From Anaerolineales bacterium (GTDB lineage Bacteria; Chloroflexota; Anaerolineae; 4572-78; NAK82), in contig JAHELX010000134.1 of the NCBI GenBank assembly GCA_024643945.1, positions 1 to 11,704 on the forward strand: a DNA stretch of 11,704 nt. Direction: 5' to 3'. A program made the position numbers and the translations under genes. Position 1 is the first letter of the stretch; each line of letters starts with the position of its first letter. Below the pieces are notes generated by a model. The model saw only the letters and a list, made by a program, of their open reading frames with translations, was not told the DNA's origin and searched no databases. Below are positions 1 to 6,774 of the stretch, piece after piece.

Positions 1-2
1 GC

Positions 3-59
3 CAGCCGGCGTACCTCGGCAGCCGCTGGACTGAACTGCCAAAGGAGGCCCTGAAATGA
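3..59 (+). CDS. Possible C-terminal end of an upstream gene (partial)
   Basis: Frame 3 from the window edge is open for 18 codons and ends at a TGA at 57-59. This overlaps the ATG of the next gene as ATGA, the usual sign of translational coupling. The visible peptide ends in TELPKEALK; I recognise no family. The other two forward frames also close within 54 bases, so the choice of frame rests on the ATGA overlap and the protein-like composition. Low confidence because so little is visible. Confidence 0.3.
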   Translation, partial: QPAYLGSRWTELPKEALK

Positions 60-628
60 GAAAAATCTTTCCAATGCTTCTCATGGTGACTCTGTTTGCC
101 TTGGTTGTCAGTGACTGTAGCCCAGGCCCATCCCCTACCGTTTCACCTCAGACAGGAGGCCAAACCATGTCTTTTGAATTGACGAGCACCGCTTTTGCCC
201 GCGGAGACTCGATTCCCCGCAAGTATACCTGCGACGGCGAGGACATCTCACCGCCGCTGCAGTGGAGTGACCCGCCCCAAGGCACTCGTAGTTTTGCGCT
301 CATCGCCGACGATCCCGACGCGCCGGTAGGCACCTGGGTCCACTGGGTGCTTTACAACCTGCCGGCCGAAGCCCGCACTTTGTCTGAGGCCGTCCCCTCG
401 GACGCTGACCTGCCCGATGGCAGCCGGAACGGTCAAAACGGTTGGCGCCGGTTGGGCTATGGGGGTCCCTGCCCACCCAGCGGTACCCATCGCTACTTCT
501 TCAAGCTCTACGCCCTGGATACGCTACTCGACCTGGCCGCCGGCGCGAACAACAAGCAATTGCTCGGGGCGATGGAGGGACACATCCTGGCCCAGGCGGA
601 ACTGATGGGTGTATATACCCGGCAGTAA
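56..628 (+). CDS. YbhB/YbcL-type PEBP family protein, possible lipoprotein form
   Basis: A 190-residue protein whose part from about residue 38 matches the bacterial phosphatidylethanolamine-binding (Raf kinase inhibitor-like) family. The conserved DPDAPVGTWVHW stretch and the later GPCPPSGTHRYFF stretch form the ligand pocket in this family. The cellular role of bacterial members is poorly known; small-ligand binding is the usual assumption. Residues 1-21 look like a secretion signal (MRK, then a hydrophobic run, then Cys21), but the lipobox VSDC has Asp before the Cys, which is unusual. The ATG at 56 has AAGGAGG seven bases upstream. An internal ATG at 167 (Met38) has its own AGGAGG at 154-159 and would give a cytoplasmic protein of ordinary YbhB size. 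Both starts look usable. It probably shares a transcript with the hydrolase 30 bases downstream. Confidence 0.9.
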   Translation: MRKIFPMLLMVTLFALVVSDCSPGPSPTVSPQTGGQTMSFELTSTAFARGDSIPRKYTCDGEDISPPLQWSDPPQGTRSFALIADDPDAPVGTWVHWVLYNLPAEARTLSEAVPSDADLPDGSRNGQNGWRRLGYGGPCPPSGTHRYFFKLYALDTLLDLAAGANNKQLLGAMEGHILAQAELMGVYTRQ

Positions 629-658
629 CTGCCCACATCTCAGCAGAGGGAGGTAGTC

Positions 659-1426
659 ATGGCATTTCAGAAGCTCTTCTTCGAGAGTACTACAGGCGAA
701 AAGCTTGCGGCCCATCTTGATTTGCCATCTGATCGGGCAGCGATGGCATACGCCCTCTTTGCCCACTGTTTTACCTGCAACAAGAACTATAAAGCGATCG
801 CCAATATCAGCCGCACCCTGGCCAGAGAGGGAATCGGCGTGTTGCGGTTTGATTTTACGGGACTTGGAGAGAGCGAGGGCGATTTTGCGGACACGGACTT
901 TTCTTCGAATGTCGCCGATCTTGTCGCGGCCGCTGATTTTCTCAAAAACGAGTACGAGGCCCCCAAGATCTTGATCGGACATTCGCTGGGAGGCGCTGCG
1001 GTATTACAAGCTGCAGCGCCCATCCCTTCCTCGGTAGCCGTCGTGACTATAGCCGCTCCTGCCGAGCCCACTTACGTCCTGCGTGCGTTGGGCAGAACAA
1101 AAGAGAGGATCGAAGCCAGGGGCGAAGCCGAGGTGACCATCGGTGGTCGAACGTTCAAGATCAAAAAGCAATTCCTTGACGATCTTGAACAGACCCATAT
1201 GCAAGAGACGATACGCCAACTGAACAGAGCCTTGCTCGTCTTCCATTCGGCGAGAGATAATGTCGTCGGGATTGACAACGCCCTCCAGATTTTTGAGGCA
1301 GCGCGGCATCCCAAGGGCTTTATTTCCCTGGACCAGGCTGACCATCTGTTATCCAATCAAGACGATTCTCTTTATGTCGCTTCGTTAATCGCCGTGTGGG
1401 CTCGGAAATATATCCAGAAACCGTAG
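659..1426 (+). CDS. Alpha/beta hydrolase of the OsmC-fusion type, without the OsmC domain
   Basis: A 255-residue serine hydrolase. The nucleophile elbow is GHSLGG with Ser109; the likely acid is Asp200 in SARDNVVG and the likely base His229 in DQADHLLS, giving the full triad. The N-terminal FAHCFTCNKN motif and the RFDFTGLGESEGDF stretch are hallmarks of the hydrolase half of the bifunctional alpha/beta-hydrolase/OsmC proteins. Here the protein stops after the hydrolase fold (KYIQKP), and I see no OsmC-like sequence in the 460 bases that follow, so it is a standalone version. The substrate is unknown; a role in handling organic peroxides or esters is only suggested by the fusion partners. GGGAGG before the ATG at 659 supports the start. 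It follows the PEBP gene by 30 bases, so the two are probably co-transcribed. Confidence 0.9.
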   Translation: MAFQKLFFESTTGEKLAAHLDLPSDRAAMAYALFAHCFTCNKNYKAIANISRTLAREGIGVLRFDFTGLGESEGDFADTDFSSNVADLVAAADFLKNEYEAPKILIGHSLGGAAVLQAAAPIPSSVAVVTIAAPAEPTYVLRALGRTKERIEARGEAEVTIGGRTFKIKKQFLDDLEQTHMQETIRQLNRALLVFHSARDNVVGIDNALQIFEAARHPKGFISLDQADHLLSNQDDSLYVASLIAVWARKYIQKP

Positions 1427-1438
1427 TACGAATGACTT

Positions 1439-1467
1439 TTGTTATACGACCTGGATTATGCTATAAT
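1439..1467 (+). promoter_or_regulatory. Extended -10 sigma70-type promoter
   Basis: TTGTTA at 1439-1444 and TATAAT at 1462-1467 are separated by exactly 17 bases, and a TG at 1459-1460 makes an extended -10 (TGCTATAAT). This is the best plus-strand promoter in the window. It starts 12 bases after the hydrolase stop and would start transcription near 1474, into a region without a convincing protein gene and 420 bases ahead of the histidine kinase. Confidence 0.7.
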
Positions 1468-1473
1468 GCCCTT

Positions 1474-1751
1474 CGGAGAGAAGAATGGGAAATTGCCGCA
1501 GACCTCATGGATGAAAACGCCACAGCCTGCGCGGACACGCAAAAACGCGTATCCGTGCCCATGTTGTTGTCCCTGGTAGACTCCGCGGTTGATATCTGTG
1601 AGTTCAGAGATTCGACTCCTCACGCGCCCACCAGTCCGTTTAAGGCCTACCCAAAAAGTACTTCTTGTAGTTCCACATCTTTCCAAACGCGAGCCCGGGA
1701 AACGGGACGAGTGACAAAGGATCACTTCTTTTTATCGGGATAGGTCCTTAA
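1474..1751 (+). ncRNA. Candidate structured RNA or long 5' leader of the histidine kinase
   Basis: Downstream of the extended -10 promoter several helices can be drawn by eye. Helix A is 1529-1540 with 1547-1558, 11 pairs and one mismatch around an A-rich loop. Helix B is an elongated hairpin: CTGGT 1573-1577 with ACCAG 1630-1634, CGC 1584-1586 with GCG 1624-1626, GTGAG 1598-1602 with CTCAC 1619-1623, and GAG 1607-1609 with CTC 1616-1618. Helix C is a long-range pairing of 1640-1652 with 1737-1751, 13 pairs with two single-base bulges; it encloses CCCG 1694-1697 with CGGG 1703-1706 and a terminator-like hairpin. I do not recognise a known class: the RNase P, tmRNA, 6S and common riboswitch signatures I looked for are absent. 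The start is set by the promoter; the 3' end is uncertain. It may be a free RNA or a leader. A 79-codon reading frame (1507-1743) is the competing explanation. Confidence 0.35.
1709..1733 (+). terminator. Terminator-like hairpin inside the 1474-1751 region
   Basis: GAGTGA 1709-1714 pairs with TCACTT 1722-1727 (five Watson-Crick pairs and one G-T) around a seven-base loop, and a TTCTTTTT tract runs to 1733. The stem is short, so termination would be partial. It lies inside the segment closed by the long-range helix 1640-1652/1737-1751, whose 3' strand is made only if polymerase reads past this point. Confidence 0.4.
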
Positions 1752-1788
1752 GGCCGCGGCTGCGCGCCGCAGTATTTGATTGCTTTCA

Positions 1789-1874
1789 AAGTACTTGTCC
1801 GTTAACAACTTTGCATTTTATCGGCAAATCAGGCGCAAACTATTACATAAAGTACGAAGTTGTTTCTGGATAAG
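1789..1874 (+). repeat. Fold-back repeat, copy 1 (MITE-like)
   Basis: About 82 bases (1789-1870) recur at 7347-7429 with roughly three-quarters identity by eye; the longest shared blocks are AAGTACTTGTCC, TAACAACTTTGCA, ATCGGC, ATCAGG and TTTCTGGA. The element is itself an inverted repeat: 1794-1821 matches the reverse complement of 1847-1874 at 21 of 28 positions, so it can fold into a long hairpin. No transposase is inside. It ends four bases before the AAAGGAG ribosome-binding site of the histidine kinase, so it forms part of that gene's 5' region. Confidence 0.65.
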
Positions 1875-1894
1875 CACAAAGGAGTCGAGCGCTT

Positions 1895-3661
1895 ATGTTC
1901 GATGAACAACATCCCCCTTCAGACAGTGGGCCAGGCGAGTCTCTATCGTCGGACTGGCTGGTCTCCAACTTGCGCTGGCTGTGGCTTGGCACGGCCCTTC
2001 TAGCCGTCTGGCTTAATCCCGCCAAAGACCCTCACACCTTCCTTCAGGTGAGCGTTGTAGTCGGCGTTGGCGCAGCCTTGAATTTGATCCAGGCCGGCGC
2101 TCTTTATCTGCGCTCGTACCCAGGCTGGATGCCCGCAATCGGTATCGCCTTCGACACACTGGTTTCCATCTTGCTGTTGGCCATGACCGGCGGTTGGAGG
2201 AGCCCTATGTTGCCGGCCGTGCTCTTCCCGGTGTTGGTCGGCTCATTGCGCCTGGGCATCGAGGCCGGGTTGGCATCCGCAGTGGCCATCACCTTCGCCT
2301 ACGGTAGTTTCGCCATCATTGACCCCGAATTCAACAGCCTGGAACGGTTGTATCAAGTTGGGATGAACGTACTGTTGCTCCTGGGCGTTGCCTGTGTGAG
2401 TGGGCTGGTATACCGCCAACAGAGGACTGCCCAGGAACGCATAGGATCGACCGAACTGCAATCGCTACGCCGTTCCAATGAACGGGCCAGGGGAATCTAT
2501 GAAATGGCCAGCACCCTGAGCGCCACCCTCAACTACAAGCGGGTCTTGACGACGATGCTCGACCTGAGTCTGATGGGCCTGACTGAGGTGACCGGCCCCG
2601 ATACTTCCCTCGTAGGATTGATTTTGCTCTTTGAGGAAGAGGGCAATTTCGAGCGGTTCAAGGTTCACGCCGGGCGCAATATTCCGCGTTCCGATGAGAA
2701 CCGGGTAGTGTCGGGCCAGAGCGCACTCATTGCCCGCGCCATCTACACCGCCGAGCCAGCAGTCAGCGATCAGGTCCCCAACGATAAGGTGCTCGGCCAG
2801 TTCGTGTCTATGCAAAATGCTCGAGGGGCCATTTGTGCGCCCTTGCGTGCTGGGTTCGATACCTTTGGCGTGGTGGTCTTTGCCAGCTCAAGCCAGAACT
2901 ACTTCACCCATGAACACACTGAATTGTTGAGTACCTTTTGCAGTCAGGCAGTCATTGCCCTGAAAAATGCCCAATTATATCAAGATCTGCAAGCCGAACA
3001 ACAGAAGATCTTAGCAAAAGAGGCCGAGGCCCGGCATAAACTGGCGCGTGAACTGCACGATGGACCCACTCAGACTATTTCAGCCATTGCGATGCGCCTT
3101 AACTTTATTCGTATGATGCTCCAGAAGGAACAAGACACGCATAAGATCGAGCAAGAAGTGGCAAAGATTGAAGAATTGGCCCGGAAGACTACACAAGAAG
3201 TTCGGACACTACTCTTCACCTTGCGACCAGTCGTCTTGGAAACACATGGCCTGGTTGCGGCGCTGGAGCAATACGCCGAGCGATTGCAGCAGACGGATGG
3301 GCTTAACGTGGAGATAAATCCTGGCAGTTACGATGGTCAGCTCAGCAAAGAGGCCGAAGGTGTGACATTTGCCGTGATAGAAGAGGCGGTGGTCAACGCC
3401 AAAAAGCACGCCAGTGCCAACCGAATTCTCGTACAATTGCGAGTAGATAGTGACGTGTTCACAGCCGAAATTCGAGATGATGGGGTCGGCTTTGATTCGG
3501 AGGCGGCTCAGCGACGCCGTGAGGCGGGTCACATGGGACTCTTAAATATGGAAGAACGCGCTGAACTGGTGGGAGGTCGTTGCTCGATTCAATCCCAGCC
3601 GGGGGCCGGAACCATGGTATGTCTTGACATTCCCTTGCGCCGCTGGAGCGGGACGGCGTGA
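1895..3661 (+). CDS. Membrane-bound sensor histidine kinase (HisKA_3/GAF type)
   Basis: A 588-residue kinase of the NarX/LiaS-like class. The first 175 residues hold about five or six membrane segments (near 22-42, 49-72, 78-97, 105-145 and 155-175). A GAF-like sensor domain spans about 200-365. The dimerisation domain carries the phospho-acceptor motif ELHDGPTQ with His388, and the ATPase domain has the N box EEAVVNAKKHA (Asn501), DDGVGFD (from Asp528) and GHMGLLNMEERAELVGG near the end. All catalytic elements look intact. The ligand is unknown. The ATG at 1895 is preceded by AAAGGAG with a slightly long 10-base gap. Its stop overlaps the GTG of the following membrane-protein gene. Kinases of this class usually sit beside a NarL-type response regulator; none is here. 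It may be expressed from the promoter at 1439-1467 through a 420-base leader. Confidence 0.93.
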   Translation: MFDEQHPPSDSGPGESLSSDWLVSNLRWLWLGTALLAVWLNPAKDPHTFLQVSVVVGVGAALNLIQAGALYLRSYPGWMPAIGIAFDTLVSILLLAMTGGWRSPMLPAVLFPVLVGSLRLGIEAGLASAVAITFAYGSFAIIDPEFNSLERLYQVGMNVLLLLGVACVSGLVYRQQRTAQERIGSTELQSLRRSNERARGIYEMASTLSATLNYKRVLTTMLDLSLMGLTEVTGPDTSLVGLILLFEEEGNFERFKVHAGRNIPRSDENRVVSGQSALIARAIYTAEPAVSDQVPNDKVLGQFVSMQNARGAICAPLRAGFDTFGVVVFASSSQNYFTHEHTELLSTFCSQAVIALKNAQLYQDLQAEQQKILAKEAEARHKLARELHDGPTQTISAIAMRLNFIRMMLQKEQDTHKIEQEVAKIEELARKTTQEVRTLLFTLRPVVLETHGLVAALEQYAERLQQTDGLNVEINPGSYDGQLSKEAEGVTFAVIEEAVVNAKKHASANRILVQLRVDSDVFTAEIRDDGVGFDSEAAQRRREAGHMGLLNMEERAELVGGRCSIQSQPGAGTMVCLDIPLRRWSGTA

Positions 3662-4470
3662 CCGAGGTACGCTGGCAGCTTGCCGCCTACGTCTTCGTCT
3701 CCATCATTCTGTCGATGGTCGCAGCCCAACTTACCCGACGTCAAACGCATATTCCTTGGATCCGTCTCTTGGGCAAAGGCTGGGCTGCTTCCATTTTGCG
3801 CTTTGTGTATTACGTTGGGATCCCCTACGCCGCGCTGATATTGGGTGTGGTACCGGGCCGTTACCTGGGGCTGGTAGGGCCTGACCAACTGCAAGGGGGC
3901 AGATCCCCGCTATCCGGGCTTGGGTCCGTGCCGAACGCCTGGCAGTTCCTGTCCCAGGTTCGAGACTTCATATCCCTGGCTGTATTGAATTGGTTGCCCA
4001 ACGTAGGTACCATCGCTGGCCTGGCAGTGATCATGTTTCTCTTGCTGAGCGTTACCTGGCTGGCATATGGCCACTTCACCTACGGCGCAATATCTGCTCC
4101 CCGGGTCAGGTCGTTATCTCTCCCCAGAGGGAAAACCCCCTCAGTGGTGCAGATCGTATACCAGGCGATTCATTGGAGCTTTTATCGGAGTGCCGTCTGG
4201 CTGCTGACCGACAATTTGTACCTGGGTGTCATTGGCGGGATTTTGCTTGTCGGCGGCGAATGGATGCTGGACCCGGGCTGGATAGACGGGGTGCGCCACG
4301 AACTCTCGGGGGACGAACGTTTGATTGACGCCAGCGTATTGATTGCCACAGCGGTCATATTTTTCTTCGTCCCTAACCTCTGGCTGATGATGCCGGTTCA
4401 TTGGCTGCTGGCAACGGCCAGCCGACGCATGGTAGCCCTGGGGCAATTGAGAACGGCCGCCAGCCAGTAA
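3658..4470 (+). CDS. Multi-pass membrane protein of unknown function, coupled to the kinase
   Basis: A 270-residue protein that I cannot assign to a family. Hydrophobic segments lie near residues 7-24, 44-70, 105-145 (probably two), 175-200 and 222-255, suggesting five or six membrane passes. A polar stretch DPGWIDGVRHELSGDERLID sits near residues 202-222, between the last two segments. No catalytic motif stands out; the glutamate motif of CPBP proteases is not seen. The start is GTG at 3658, which overlaps the kinase stop as GTGA, so translation is probably coupled. The tight pairing suggests that it works with the kinase, for example as a sensor partner or regulated membrane component, but this is inference from context only. 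Confidence 0.8.
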   Translation: MTEVRWQLAAYVFVSIILSMVAAQLTRRQTHIPWIRLLGKGWAASILRFVYYVGIPYAALILGVVPGRYLGLVGPDQLQGGRSPLSGLGSVPNAWQFLSQVRDFISLAVLNWLPNVGTIAGLAVIMFLLLSVTWLAYGHFTYGAISAPRVRSLSLPRGKTPSVVQIVYQAIHWSFYRSAVWLLTDNLYLGVIGGILLVGGEWMLDPGWIDGVRHELSGDERLIDASVLIATAVIFFFVPNLWLMMPVHWLLATASRRMVALGQLRTAASQ

Positions 4471-4478
4471 TACCAGGC

Positions 4479-4567
4479 TAGTACCCCATCACAGGGATTA
4501 TGATATGATACAGATTACGCCCATGAGGCCGAATCTAACTTATCAAAATCACTTTGATGGGGCACTA
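4479..4567. repeat. Palindromic element with 13-bp terminal inverted repeats
   Basis: The ends TAGTACCCCATCA (4479-4491) and TGATGGGGCACTA (4555-4567) are inverted copies with one mismatch. The element is 89 bp long. A second small palindrome, ATCAAA 4542-4547 with TTTGAT 4553-4558, lies at its right end. No coding sequence is inside. The shape fits a short non-autonomous element or an insertion-sequence remnant. It begins nine bases after the stop of the membrane-protein gene. Confidence 0.5.
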
Positions 4568-4659
4568 AGTACATTCAAAGAAGTTCCGCACGTTTTTTCG
4601 GGCGTTTTGGCCTGAGAAACCAGGCATTTACCCATCAAGACTTATTTGTCTGTACTTAG
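4565..4659. repeat. Second palindromic element with 9-bp inverted ends
   Basis: CTAAGTACA at 4565-4573 and TGTACTTAG at 4651-4659 are perfect inverted copies enclosing 77 bases. The left end shares its first three bases with the preceding 89-bp element. Inside are GCCTG 4610-4614 with CAGGC 4621-4625, and a weak stem near 4588-4605 followed by TTTT that could terminate plus-strand transcription. With its neighbour it fills almost the whole convergent gap 4471-4676, which holds no gene. Confidence 0.35.
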
Positions 4660-4676
4660 AAGACAACGCTGGACGG

Positions 4677-5195
4677 TCAGGGGATGTGATGTACCAGGTC
4701 TGGCAGGGAGCGCCGTGGGGTGCGAAGAGGAGACTCACCAGGATAGCCCACCGGTAATATCGCCACCGGGTGCTGGCCCGTCGGTAGATGAATAACCCGC
4801 GCCACTTGCTCGTCGTCAAAAGCACCTACCCAACAGGTAGCTAGTCCCAAGGCCGTAGCCGCCAATTGGGCATAGGCGATGGCGATGGACGCATCCTGCA
4901 GGCAGTAGAGCCGCTTGCCCCGCTCTCCGTACCGTGCTGCCGACCGCGCCGGATGCGTGCAGAATACCAGGACCACTGGCGCTTGGGCCAAGAAGTCCTG
5001 GTTCCCGGCGGCCTTTGCCAGGGCTTGCTTTATCTTATCATCCCGCGTTACATAAATCTCATACCCTTGCAGGTTGCCCGCCGATGGCGCCTGGTTAGTC
5101 GCAGCGAGGATTGCTTCCAGCTTTTCGGCTTCCATCTGCGTGGATTGATAAACGCGCACCGATTGCCGTGCCTGGATTGTCTCAAATAAGTCCAT
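4677..5195 (-). CDS. Nitroreductase-family flavoprotein
   Basis: A 172-residue protein of the FMN-dependent nitroreductase fold, toward the short end for the family. The N-terminal RQSVRVY (residues 10-16) and APSAGNLQ (36-43) are the typical FMN-phosphate and pocket motifs; LQDASIAIAYAQLAATALGL forms the central helix, followed by CWVGAF and the C-terminal ILPVGYPGE. It probably reduces a nitroaromatic, quinone or similar acceptor with NAD(P)H; the substrate cannot be told from sequence. ATG at 5195; an AGG lies seven bases upstream. It follows cdsA by 32 bases on the same strand with no terminator between, so it is likely the last gene of the rpsB-cdsA cluster, a place where dxr and rseP often stand in other bacteria. 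It converges with the membrane-protein gene. Confidence 0.88.
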   Translation of the reverse strand: MDLFETIQARQSVRVYQSTQMEAEKLEAILAATNQAPSAGNLQGYEIYVTRDDKIKQALAKAAGNQDFLAQAPVVLVFCTHPARSAARYGERGKRLYCLQDASIAIAYAQLAATALGLATCWVGAFDDEQVARVIHLPTGQHPVAILPVGYPGESPLRTPRRSLPDLVHHIP

Positions 5196-5227
5196 TAATT
5201 TACCTGTTACCTCTCCGAACGAAGCAG

Positions 5228-6031
5228 TTATCGCGCAAACCAGATAGCGTAATAATACGTCGTCACCATGATGAACAAAAGGCTGTCGGTGCGGTCTAGC
5301 AAACCGCCGTGGCCGGGAATGATGTGTCCAGAATCTTTCACCTGCACTTGACGCTTCATCATCGAGATGGCCAGGTCACCAAAAGGGCCTACGATGGCCG
5401 CCAAAAGCCCTACGATCAGCCCCTGGTCAGGACCAATCGCCCCCACCCACTGCATCGCCAGGTAACCGACCAGGGCACCCGTCAGCAGACTGCCAATTAT
5501 TCCCCCTCCGACTCCTTCCCATGTTTTGCGAGGACTCAGGCGAGGCCAAAGTTTGTGGCGGCCAACGGCATTGCCAACAAAGTAGGCAGCCGTGTCGCCT
5601 CCCCACGTGACGAGCACAGCCAAGACCGTCCAGGCCAGACCATCGGGCAGCGCCCGCAGCCGGATCGCGTGCGCCGACAGCCATCCTACGTAGAGTCCCC
5701 CCACGATGGTCAGTGCCCAATCAACGGTGGGCGCTTTGCTTTGTGACTGGAAAAGTTGCCAGGAGATGGAAATGATGAGTACCCCAGTCAAGCCCGGGGT
5801 AGCAATATCCAGCGAGGGAAATTGGGCATCCAGCGCGAAGACACCGATGATGGCCAGGACAAAGCCCGTTGCGGGAGCATAGCCTCCCCGACGCATCAAC
5901 TGGCTGAACTCGTAGCCAGCCAGCCCAGCGCCCAGCAATATGGCCGCAAAGAGCCACCAATTACCAGCCCAAATCACCCAGCCAACAACGGGTATCAAAA
6001 CCAACGCAGAAAGAAAGCGGGTGCGAAGCAA
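5228..6031 (-). CDS. cdsA: Phosphatidate cytidylyltransferase (CDP-diacylglycerol synthase)
   Basis: A 267-residue integral membrane enzyme that makes CDP-diacylglycerol from phosphatidate and CTP, the branch point of phospholipid synthesis. The family signature is complete near the C-terminus: KR at 226-227, KD at 232-233, PGHGG at 239-243 and LDRTDS at 245-250. The rest is a run of hydrophobic segments starting MLRTRFLSALVLIPVVGW, as in typical CdsA proteins. The start is TTG at 6031; an in-frame TAG lies nine bases upstream, so no earlier start is possible. I see no good Shine-Dalgarno there, so initiation may depend on coupling to uppS, which ends 19 bases before. It is in the usual uppS-cdsA order. 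Confidence 0.95.
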   Translation of the reverse strand: MLRTRFLSALVLIPVVGWVIWAGNWWLFAAILLGAGLAGYEFSQLMRRGGYAPATGFVLAIIGVFALDAQFPSLDIATPGLTGVLIISISWQLFQSQSKAPTVDWALTIVGGLYVGWLSAHAIRLRALPDGLAWTVLAVLVTWGGDTAAYFVGNAVGRHKLWPRLSPRKTWEGVGGGIIGSLLTGALVGYLAMQWVGAIGPDQGLIVGLLAAIVGPFGDLAISMMKRQVQVKDSGHIIPGHGGLLDRTDSLLFIMVTTYYYAIWFAR

Positions 6032-6050
6032 GGGGGCTATTCCATCGGAA

Positions 6051-6767
6051 TTACTTCACTCTTACCTCACCAAAGCGGCGGTCGCGTTGGCCATAGGCGA
6101 GTAAGGCTTTATACAGTTCCTCTTTGTCAAAATCCGGCCAATAGGTGGTCGTCACGTAATATTCGGAGTAAGCGGCCTGCCATAGAAGAAAATTGCTGGT
6201 GCGAAACTCGCCGCTGGTGCGAATGATGAGTTCCGGGTCGGGACAATCGGCCGTGTAGAGATAGTGGCCAATTAGATCCTCGGTCACCGCGTCGGCCGGG
6301 ATACCATCGCGAATGATGCGCCGCACCGCGTCTACAATCTCGGCACGCCCACCGTAGTTGAAAGCCACATTGAGAATAATACGGTCGTTGTTCTGGGTCA
6401 GATCGATGGCGCGATAGACTTTGGCTCTGAGGTCATCGGAGATACCTTCCAGGCGGCCCACATGGCGCAGTCGCACGCCCTGCTGGTGCAACTCGTCCAG
6501 TTCGCGGTCAATGACCCGGGCGAAGATAGACATCAACCCTTTGACCTCTTCTTCAGGGCGCTTCCAGTTTTCGGTGGAAAAGGCATAGACGGTCAGCATC
6601 TGGATGCCGAATTCCACACAACTGGTCAGCACGCGCCGGATGTTTTCGGTGCCAGCCCGATGCCCGGCCAACCGGGGGAGCCTTCGTCGTTGAGCCCACC
6701 GGCCGTTGCCATCCATAATTATACCGATGTGGTAAGGTACTTTCTCTAAAACAGGTTTTTCTTGCAC
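6051..6767 (-). CDS. uppS: Isoprenyl transferase (undecaprenyl diphosphate synthase)
   Basis: A 238-residue cis-prenyltransferase that builds the long isoprenoid diphosphate used as carrier in peptidoglycan synthesis. The N-terminal [13 protein letters not shown] motif contains catalytic Asp19 and the diphosphate-binding NGR. FSTENW (63-68), FNYGGRAEI and the [20 protein letters not shown] region are present; the last has Thr where Leu or Ile is usual (R-T-S-N-F), a mild variant. The length is normal. The start is GTG at 6767, seven bases after the frr stop; the best Shine-Dalgarno, GGAG, is 13 bases upstream inside frr, so coupling to frr is likely. The neighbours frr and cdsA match the conserved bacterial order. 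Confidence 0.95.
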   Translation of the reverse strand: MQEKPVLEKVPYHIGIIMDGNGRWAQRRRLPRLAGHRAGTENIRRVLTSCVEFGIQMLTVYAFSTENWKRPEEEVKGLMSIFARVIDRELDELHQQGVRLRHVGRLEGISDDLRAKVYRAIDLTQNNDRIILNVAFNYGGRAEIVDAVRRIIRDGIPADAVTEDLIGHYLYTADCPDPELIIRTSGEFRTSNFLLWQAAYSEYYVTTTYWPDFDKEELYKALLAYGQRDRRFGEVRVK

Positions 6768-6774
6768 CGCCAGG

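Noticed and set aside
1598..1633. T-arm-like sequence ending in CACCA, resembling a tRNA or tmRNA 3' end
   Set aside because: The TTCGACT loop lacks the flanking G-C closing pair, no matching acceptor strand is found upstream, and tmRNA 5' and tag features are absent.
1396..1743. Open frame of 115 codons, or 79 codons from ATG 1507, after the hydrolase gene
   Set aside because: It starts inside the hydrolase or lacks a Shine-Dalgarno, is Ser/Thr-rich without a recognisable motif, and lies over several good RNA helices. Kept as the competing reading of the candidate RNA.
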